From the NCBI GenBank assembly GCA_017893485.1, contig CM030363.1, positions 177,291,744-177,355,743 on the forward strand: 64,000 bases of DNA. Reading direction: 5' to 3'. The stretch's first letter is position 1, and each line of letters opens with the position of its first letter. Both the position numbers and the translations under genes were made by a program. Source of the stretch: Hemerocallis citrina (taxonomy: Eukaryota; Streptophyta; Magnoliopsida; Asparagales; Asphodelaceae). The notes under the pieces were generated by a model. That model was not told the DNA's origin. It saw nothing but the letters and a program-made list of their open reading frames with translations, and did not search any database. This document shows positions 56,801 to 64,000 of the stretch, piece after piece.

Positions 56801-58148
56801 ATCTTTAAGATTCGCTCCCGATTTGGATGGTTCCGATTTAACCCAATTTTTAGCCATATCAATAAAAATATAATTGTCACTTCAAAAAGTTATATTCTGA
56901 TCCGATTAGTACTGATCCGAATAACGATATTTGTTGCTTGAAATTGATACCAATACTAGAATTTTGACCTTTGTATGAAAATGTTCGAGGTGGTTATCAT
57001 TTTCATATTTGGGACCTTGTTCTTGATATTTTTTCCCAGGAATCGTTTTTGAGTATTATGGTTAGGTTCTTTCCTCTTAAGACTGGAAGCATTAGTTTTA
57101 TATTTGATGAGTGAACAGTATTCCTCTTAAGACTGCAAGCATTAGTTTTATATTTGATGAGTGAACAGTATTCCTCTTAAGACTGCAAGCATTAGTTTTA
57201 TATTTGATGAGTGAACAGTGTATTTACATTCATGCATGCTGCAAGAGGCTAGATGCAAGATGGCATGCACAATGTGGTGTGTGCATGATTAAACATGGAT
57301 GTGTCGCTGTTATTTTTGTGTTTATACATATGATACAGACAGATCTTTTAGATTTTAACCAGTACTTTAAGGTTTGCCCATGTGTTACTGTATATTCTGC
57401 TCAATGCAGATTTCTGGACATGTCTTTAATTGTATATTCTATTAAATGTCAACTCGTCTTATTAACAATTTAGTATACTATATGAGAAAGTATCTCCATA
57501 CTCTTCTGTACAATGACACATGTGCATCCCTTGTGTCCCACTGTCAATTAAGCTAAAATAACACAACAACAACAAGACCACCTTTATCCCAAAATTTTGG
57601 GGTTGGCTACATGAATCCTTCTCCTCTCAAATTAAGCTAAAATAATACATCATAATTTTGAGAAAATTTGACTGAATATCTTTCGGACTAGAAAACTCGT
57701 CACAGAGAGCTGCTTTGCGTACCAAATTGTTGAGAAACTGCTTTGATTTAAGTGCCTTGGTCATACCGAACCAAACTGTTTAATATCCTCAAAAAGTAAA
57801 AAAGAAAAGATAATGTTGTTTGTTTCTGGAAATTTGTCTATGCACATGGTTTCTTTTGATTTGTTCTACCATATAATTCTCTTCTAAGTTAACTGTACTA
57901 TAAGTTGCCTCATCCTTGATTCTCAGTCAAGTCAAGCAGTAATACTGTTAAATGATTTATAGAGGTTCTAATAAATAGTTCAGCGCTGCTTTATCGAATT
58001 GTCGATATACATATTGGTTTATTTATGTTGCAAGTTTTCTGGACTTGTTGACAGCTTTGTTGCTTCTGCTCGTCAATTAGCTAAAGCTTTGGAGGTGCCA
58101 CTTGTAAATGATTTAGGATACACAAAAAGATATGTTCGATGCCTTCAG
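53819..58148 (+). CDS. SEU: SEUSS-like transcriptional co-regulator, 5' part (seven exons)
   Basis: Exons 53819-54691, 54781-54900, 55055-55103, 55223-55437, 55535-55603, 55711-55808 and 58055-58148, all with GT-AG borders and a continuous frame (about 506 codons). It starts MVLSGPPTPVGGAQSVNPSL, typical of SEUSS. Exon 1 has Gly/Asn-rich text and poly-Gln tracts (codons about 190-250). Exon 2 onward is the conserved LIM-domain-binding/Ldb1-like region: FWRKFVAEFFAPNAKKRWC, DAWHCEICNRKPGRGFE, LPRLCQIKYASGTLEELLYI, SSWEFCARKHEELIPRR, and FVASARQLAKALEVPLVNDLGYTKRYVRCLQ split across the last junctions. SEUSS partners LEUNIG in nuclear repressor complexes in floral patterning. The remaining 3' exons (about 350 codons in relatives) are not seen before the window ends. 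No stop interrupts what is present. Confidence 0.88.
56288..56861 (-). mobile_element. Solo LTR related to element C, in intron 6 of the SEUSS-like gene
   Basis: 574 bp, TGTTACCGC...AGCCATATCA with ATAAA on both sides (56283-56287 and 56862-56866). It shares the ends, the ACACCGGGGTTGAT block and the TATTTATAG box with the LTR of element C but is clearly diverged, so it is an older member of the same family in the same orientation. Confidence 0.92.
57071..57220. repeat. Minisatellite, three 50-bp units, in intron 6
   Basis: TTCCTCTTAAGACTG begins at 57071, 57121 and 57171; the units continue CAAGCATTAGTTTTATATTTG and GATGAGTGAACAGTA. Copies are nearly identical (GGAAGC/GCAAGC), so the expansion is recent. 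Confidence 0.92.
57565..57629. mobile_element. Short SINE remnant (Au-like) in intron 6
   Basis: AACAACAACAAGACC...TTTTGGGGTTGGCTACATGAATCC resembles the 3' part of the widespread plant Au-type SINE. It is flanked by AATTAAGCTAAAATAACAC (57546-57564) and the near-identical copy at 57630-57648 (18 of 19 bases), the long target duplication expected of a SINE. Only about 65 bp remain. Confidence 0.65.
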
Positions 58149-59448
58149 GTAGACCATTTTATGCAAAGTTTGTTGTGTTCCATAGCATCTCTAATTTGAG
58201 TTTTGATTGATATCTGGTTTCATTCTGGTGCTTGTTCTTTTTGCACATCACTTGTCTCCTTTAGGCTTGCCCTTTTTTTCATGGAATATTCTGTCTCGTA
58301 ATTTTTGTCTTATATGTTATTTAGTAAATGGGAAATGAATATTTTTCAATTGTATTGCATTATTTTCTATTTTGAATAATTTCTGACAGACAAATCCCTG
58401 TCAGCATGCACACAGTTTACTCTTAAGCTCAACCATAAAAGTCTTGGACTAGTAAAGAATACAGTTAAGAAAATTGATGGTGTAGCGCTGCATGCAAATT
58501 GAGTGAAAAGGACTTCATATGGACACTTTTCCAATCTACAACCCCAATTCATTATCACATGTTCATTTATGCCATTTAACATTAACAAGCAAGTCATTCA
58601 ATTCTTGGTAGATGCAGGACGCTCCTAAAGCTGATATACCCACATGAAGAAACTAAGGAAATCCTTATATAATCTCTGGTCGAAAATGCCTAGCAATTTT
58701 TTAGTAGGGAGACGATGATTAGGCAAAGAATCAGCTTGTAGAAACTTATCGGTCCATCTCAAGTTGGCGAGATATGCATTATTCTAGTCGACTGAATACT
58801 TACACATTGGGGAAGGACATACTATATAAATCCCAATAAAAAAGTATTCAATTTGTAGTAGGGAATATTCAGCAATAAACTCAATATGGTCCATTTTAAT
58901 CATTGTTTTCATGATTGATAGAAGTGTTATAATCAGATTCGGAACATAACAAGTGTCAAAGCAGGTGGAGGAGAGGCTGGTCATGATGGCGGAGTCTTGA
59001 AAAGCGGTTGTTGAAGAGTTGTCAATGGTGATATTAGGGGCTTGAATTATGAAAAAATTGTTAACTGTGGGATTAGGCAATGTATGACAAGGACATCATT
59101 GGGAATAGTGGTGAAATTTCATGGTAAGAAATGGTAGTGATATTGAAGTCTTTGATGCTATGTCAATATAGTGAGAAGAGAAAATTCGATAGAAAAACAC
59201 ATACTGGTGAAGAACAAGAGCATATTGCAGAAAATTAAGTGAGAGACTTTTATTGTGGACCAATTATCATCAACAATTTTCCCAAAATTGAAGCCTTTAG
59301 TGTTATCAACTACAATTCTCCCGTGAGCTCTTTTAGATGAGGAACTATCACCTTCGCATTTCCCTTCAACAAAATCAATACTGCAACCTCTGAAGTTTAC
59401 TTTTGTAATGTCGGATGCTTTCAAGAATGACTCAAAATCTGCTAGTGT
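58149..59448. other. Presumed intron or intergenic DNA with a weak retrotransposon relic
   Basis: No further SEUSS exon was found. Between about 58600 and 59460 minus-strand frames contain CYVPNLIITLLS-like text, faintly recalling the block before Copia integrase, and one AGTCGACT at 58787, so an old Copia relic is possible. The frame 59158-59463 is not recognised. Nothing here is strong enough to call a gene. Confidence 0.3.
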
Positions 59449-60641
59449 TGATGAGGACATCAATTCTATTTAATTTAGTATTTTATTTCAGTACTATATT
59501 TGTTTTTTGACAATTATAGCCATATGTAATCTTTCTTTTTTGCATTAGAATATTTTTGAGATTTTTAGAATCTTTTGAGATTTGTATCAAGATTTATTTT
59601 GAGTCTATTTATAGGTCCTGAGATTAATGAGAAAGATATGCTATTCCTGATTAAAAAAAATTATTGTGTTGAGTTTTGCTCTTCCTCTTCTCCTTTGTGT
59701 GATACAATTGGGATCCAATTTTGTAAGGGTTTGTGATAAATCTTAATAAACTTTTGGAGTTTGTGATAAATTCTAAAACTATCCCAAAATTCCCCAATCC
59801 AATACAAATCCCTAACCCTAATTTCCCAAATCACAAAATCAACCCAAACCCAAAACTCCACCTCCTACTGTTCATCTTCTCCAACCCATACCCTTCATCT
59901 CCGGCAACCCCCTGTCTCCGGCGACCTACTCCCTGGCTGTCGCCCTCCCTGTCATCGACCACCCAGCCCAACCCCAACCCCAACCCCGACCATCCCCTTT
60001 CCCCGTTTCGCTCTCGACATTAACAGTAGATCGAAACCCCACCCTTCTTTCCCCCTACTCCGATCGGCGAGCTTTAGCGCCAGCCACCGCCCAATGCCCC
60101 ACTGCTACTGTTCCCCCTTTCCGTCGACCTCGACCCCTCATCGACGCCGCGCCGCTCGTCGTCAGTGCCACCGTTAACGCCGCACCCAGACCCACCAACC
60201 CAAATTCACCAGCCATTGTTCTTGAAGTTGTTGCTGCCAGTACTGTCTTTGATTGCTGTGCTCTTCAGAGATCTACGCTGAGTTCTTCGAACGCTCAGTT
60301 TACTCTTTCCAATTCTCAAATATTTATGTTATACTACTTTATTATCTCTATTATATTATTCGATTTAACTGTCGACCACAAATATTGAGAGTGAGCGTTC
60401 CACTTGCCTAATTAGAGTACAAATCAGTATTGAATCTTTTACTTGCTAAGAACGCTTAGGAATTGATTATTGATTGTTAAAACTGAATTATTAATTGGGC
60501 TTGTTAAACTTAAGTCAATTCTTGAAAATCCATCAAATCGATTAATTGTTTAGAATTTTAACTTTGATCCGCATTACATGTTGGTAAAATTAATCCTTTA
60601 AGATTCTTGGAAATTCTCTATTTAGGGTTAGTTTTATATCA
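59449..60641 (+). repeat. 5' LTR of element E
   Basis: Starts TGATGAGGACATC and ends TTTTATATCA just before the primer-binding site, 1193 bp. The first 550 bp match 62808-63334 and the first 550-640 bp match 63361-64000. The part around 59760-60200 is C-rich and gives spurious Pro-rich frames. Confidence 0.8.
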
Positions 60642-60644
60642 TTT

Positions 60645-60657
60645 TGGTATCGGAGCG
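60645..60657 (+). other. Primer-binding site of element E
   Basis: TGGTATCGGAGCG, the Met-tRNA pattern TGGTATCAGAGC with one change, three bases after the LTR end. Confidence 0.75.
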
Positions 60658-60899
60658 AAGGTTCTTAAAATTCTAGTTCTTGCATCATTTAGGTGTTATT
60701 TTTTGCATTCATTTAGGATTATTTCGTCTTTTATTTTATTTTATTTTGTTTTTTAGATCACGTCAGATTCATTTTAAAAAAAATAGGACACACACGATCC
60801 CTAGTTTCCACTTTTGGTGAATGCGTCTTCGCAGCACCATCACAGATCCTAAAGAGCCTTTCTTATCCCTTCCAAATCACTCAATTAGGAACCCTAGAC

Positions 60900-61910
60900 T
60901 TCTCCGACTTGAAATGGACAATTCTGATATTTTCGCTATCCCTAGCTGCCATTCAAGCAACTCTTGCCAATTTCAATTAGAGGCTTGAGAAAGTGAAATT
61001 AAATCAAACCGTTGTCTCTGAGCTTCATGCTAATCGTCAGATCCCTCATGGGAATGTTCGTGACGATCGACGTTAAGAACGTGACCCTGACGAACAATAT
61101 AAGAAGAACGTTAAGGCTGACGTTCCTCATTTTGAATGCCACATGGAACCCCAAGCTTATCTCGATTGGATTCGTGCCATGGATCACTACTTTGTGTGGT
61201 TTGACATGAGCGAAGTTCTGAAAGTTAAATTTGCCACAATGAAATTGACGGGTAAAGCTCAACAGCATTGGACTAATCTTGAACATGCTCGTAGAGGTCG
61301 AGGCCTGACACCCATAGCCACTTGGGAAACCATGAAAGAGAAGCTTACTGAGAGATATGTACTGTTATCGTTTCACACCCGATTGCTAGATTCGTGGAAC
61401 CAACTTTATCAAGGAAGTAAATCCACATAAGAATCTGTTGATAAATTTGATGACTTCTTTATTCGGTGCAATGCTTTAGGTAAAGAGAGAAGAACAAACT
61501 CTCTCTAGGTTCACGGCTGGATTACGAGTTGATCTGAGAAACGAGCTAATTCATAGAAATGTGGACTCATTAGCGGCAGCTTATGCTATTGTCTTCGATA
61601 TGAATTTCCTTAAAGCAAGTTCTTATTACAAGTCCAGCGATTCGATGGATCATTCCTCCAGAATGAATCCTCCTAATCCCTCTAGACCTGAGCACTCCTC
61701 TCCTTAATACCCTAACAAGTCTTACCCAAACAAACATACTTCAAATTTTCATCCACTTAGAAATGACAACATGGGTAAGAACACTGAAAGAGACTTCTAA
61801 GATTGATCATTTCACTAAGTGCTATAAATATAAGGGATACGACCACTGAAAGAGACTTCTAAGATTGATCATTTCACTAAGTGCTATAAATATAAGGGAT
61901 ACGACCATGT
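60900..61910 (+). pseudogene. Gag relic of element E
   Basis: Frame 61143-61430 reads EPQAYLDWIRAMDHYFVWFD, LTGKAQQHWTNLE and PIATWETMKEKLTERYV, the Gypsy gag core. Upstream text (FEREVKL-like, RIRREDFER position) is lost to frameshifts. A zinc-knuckle remnant, CYKYKGYDHVADNY, lies at about 61879 with its second Cys and last Cys both replaced by Tyr. A 62-bp block is tandemly duplicated at about 61784-61907. Confidence 0.75.
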
Positions 61911-62149
61911 TGCTGACAACTATCCCAGTCTAAGTAGGATCAATATAGTTGAGGGTACCGCAGTCATCGCTGATGAGCCCGATAATGAGTTTACCTATGA
62001 ACCTAATATAAGTGATGACTTTGATGAAAAGAGAATGACCAGTCTCTCAGTTGTATTCAGTCTGTCTAGTCACCTCCATTGAGTGTACCTGAGTCACCCA
62101 TCCTTTCCTAAGTCACTTGGCAGCCTATAGATTTTATCCATATGTTAGA

Positions 62150-62835
62150 ACATCCTGGAGTCACAGAGTCTGCACTCACATTTGAATATCACATTCATGA
62201 CTTGTATAGAGAAATTTTCAAGGACTTAATGACAATAATTTTAACTATAAGTTAATAGCAGATACTAGAAGGAAATTTATAACTTTTGATATTGGTGACG
62301 AAGTGATGGTTCGGATTCATCCGGAACGGTTTTTCATCTGGATCCGTTAAGAACTTCAACATACGTGCTGCACGCCCATTTAAGATTCTACATACAATCA
62401 ATGATAATACCTATGTCGTTGACCTTCCTGAAGGTTTTGACATAAGTAAGACTTTTCAATATTGAGGATCTAGTACTTTATGAAGGCTCAAAATTTAACC
62501 ATAGAAATTTTCTTATAGATGAACCTACCCTGCAGCCTAATGGTGAGATTCCCACATTTAATCCTCTACCTGATACTATTCACCTACCGACAGAAGAATT
62601 GAATAATATTTTAGATGATCAGATAATCTCTACAAGACATGGTGGTATGCACAAGTATTTGGTGAGGTAGAAGAACAAGCCGAAGTCGGATGATACTTGC
62701 AGTGATCATAAGGGGCTCCTGCAACTGGATTCAGATCTTTTGGAGCACCATGACAGGAACACTTGTTTTGACTCGATTGGATCGGGCTTTCTCCCACCCG
62801 AAGAGAATGATGAGGACATCAATTCTATCTAATTT
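62150..62835 (+). pseudogene. Integrase C-terminus and chromodomain relic of element E
   Basis: Across frameshifts the text reads FDIGDEVMVRIHPERFF, RAARPFKILHTINDNTYVVDLP and FNIEDLVLYEG, then ISTRHGGMHKYLVR, a stop where WKG is expected, and DSDLLEHH. This is the integrase C-terminal barrel followed by a chromodomain-like module. The frame ends GFLPPEENDEDINSI and runs 24 bases into the LTR. Confidence 0.72.
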
Positions 62836-63334
62836 AGTATTTTATTTCAGTGCCATATTTGTTTTTTGGTAATTATAGCTATATGCAATCTTTCTTTGTT
62901 GTATTAGAATATTTTTGAGATTTTTAGAATCTTTTGAGATTTGTATCAAGCTTTGTTTTGAGCCTATTTATAGGTCCTGAGATTAATGAGAAAGATATGC
63001 TATTCCTGATTAAAAAAATTATTGTGTTAAGTTTTGCTCTTTCCTCTTCTCCTTTGTGTGATACAATTGAGATCCAGTTTTGTTAGGGTTTGTGATAAAT
63101 CCTAATAAACTTTTAGAGTTTGTGATAAATTCTAAAACTATCCCAAAATTCTCAAATGCAATACAAATTCCAAACCTTAATTTTCCAAATCACAAAATCA
63201 ACCCAAACCCAAAACTGCACCTCCTACTGTTCTTCTTCTCCAACCCATACCCTTCATCTCCGGCACCCCCCCGTCCCCGGCGTCCTACTCCTTGGCCGTC
63301 GCCCTCCCTGTCGTCGACCACCTAGCACAACCCC
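62808..63334 (+). repeat. Truncated second LTR copy of element E
   Basis: 527 bp matching the first 527 bp of the 5' LTR. It is cut after GACCACCTAGCACAACCCC and followed by a second copy of the last 26 internal bases (CTTTCTCCCACCCGGAGAGAA) before the next LTR. Confidence 0.85.
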
Positions 63335-63360
63335 TCGAGCTTTCTCCCACCCGGAGAGAA

Positions 63361-64000
63361 TGATGAGGACATCAATTCTATTTAATTTAGTATTTTATTT
63401 CAGTACCATATTTGTTTTTTGGCAATTATAGCCATATGTAATCTTTCTTTTATGCATTAGAATATTTTTGAGATTTTTAGAATATTTTGAGATTTGTATC
63501 AAGATTTGTTTTGAGCCTATTTATAGGCTCTGAGATTAATGAGAAAGATATGCTATTCCTGATTAAAAAAATTATTGTGTTGAGTTTTGCTCTTCCTCTT
63601 CTCCTTTGTGTGATACAATTGAGATCCAATTTTGTTAGAGTTTGTGATAAATCCTAATAAACTTTTAGAGTTTGTGATAAATTCTAAAACTATCCCAAAA
63701 TCCTCAAATCCAATACAAATTCCTAACCCTAATTTTCCAAATCACAAAATCAACCCAAATCCAAAACTCCACCTCCTGCTGTTCTTCTTCTCCAACCCAT
63801 ACCCTTCATCTCCGGCACCCCCTCCTCTCCGACGACCTACTCCCTGCCCGTCGCCCTCCCTGTCGTCGACCACCCAGCACAACCCCAACCCCGACCATCC
63901 CCTTTCCCCGTTTCGCTCTCGACATTAATAGCAGACCGAAACCCCACCTCTCTTTCCCCCTACTCCGATCGGCGAGCTTCAGCGCCAGTAATCGCCCAAC
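63361..64000 (+). repeat. Third LTR copy of element E, cut by the window end
   Basis: Starts TGATGAGGACATC and matches the 5' LTR to the last base of the window. It may be the true 3' LTR. Confidence 0.85.

Larger units (their letters stand above)
59449..64000 (+). mobile_element. Element E: internally deleted Gypsy chromovirus with a partly duplicated LTR end
   Basis: Plus strand: 5' LTR (59449-60641), Met-tRNA-type primer-binding site, decayed gag, then the integrase C-terminus and a chromodomain-like end. A truncated LTR copy (62808-63334), 26 bp of internal 3' end, and a further LTR (63361 onward, cut by the window end) follow. Protease, RT, RNase H and the integrase core are missing. 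The right border is outside the window, so no TSD can be checked. Confidence 0.82.

Noticed and set aside
58784..59463. Minus-strand ORFs as a Copia gag or a host gene
   Set aside because: Only faint resemblance to one short block; stops and the lack of other domains leave it as an unassigned relic.
59733..60023. Pro-rich ORFs repeated at 59733, 63080 and 63632
   Set aside because: All are the C-rich part of the LTR of element E; the three copies reflect LTR repetition, not a gene family.

Overview
This is a nuclear plant window, almost certainly from a eudicot. Two host genes belong to land-plant families: an RMD5-like CTLH protein and a SEUSS-like LIM-domain-binding co-regulator. Nearly everything else is plant LTR retrotransposon. 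The species cannot be named from sequence alone. There are no bacterial, organellar or CRISPR features, and I recognised no tRNA or rRNA gene.

The layout is a nest of insertions. Most boundaries were fixed by finding a 5-bp target-site duplication (TSD) on both sides. Host DNA is at 1-663, 17743-18660, 27356-27420, 36171-36403 and 51667-59448. Element D (664-17737, TSD CATTA) is an old Ty3/Gypsy chromovirus of Tekay/Del type on the minus strand. Its gag was later split by a 5.1-kb solo LTR (7674-12785, TSD TGCAT) and a 1.4-kb Copia-type solo LTR (12796-14205, TSD ATTGA).

The RMD5-like pseudogene begins at 18495. Three elements break it: Copia element A (18661-27350, plus strand, TSD GGAAG), Copia element B (27421-36165, minus strand, TSD GATCA) and Gypsy/Tat element C (36404-51661, minus strand, TSD CTATC). 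About 640 bp of gene is thereby spread over 33 kb. A and B belong to one SIRE/Maximus-like family and face each other tail to tail across 70 bp of pseudogene, forming a very large imperfect inverted repeat. C is the youngest insertion: its two 597-bp LTRs differ at only 3 positions. Its gag-pol is one frame with four stop codons. It also carries a spliced antisense gene with coiled-coil terminal exons, bracketed by tandem repeats.

Rightward lies the 5' part of a SEUSS-like gene (seven exons, 53819-58148). Its sixth intron holds a solo LTR related to C, a 3 x 50-bp minisatellite and a SINE remnant. The remaining 3' exons were not found. The window ends in a decayed, internally deleted Gypsy element (E, from 59449) with three LTR copies or parts.

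The most unusual signal is a palindrome, AGTCGACT, that recurs in the Copia family (A, B and the solo LTR at 12796-14205). Copies come in pairs or short arrays with a start-to-start distance of 20-22 bp, about two helical turns. They lie in LTRs, in two pol linkers where different reading frames are used, and in the 3' non-coding region. The second notable feature is the antisense gene of element C, whose three coiled-coil blocks each start at a phase-0 acceptor and look like alternative terminal exons.
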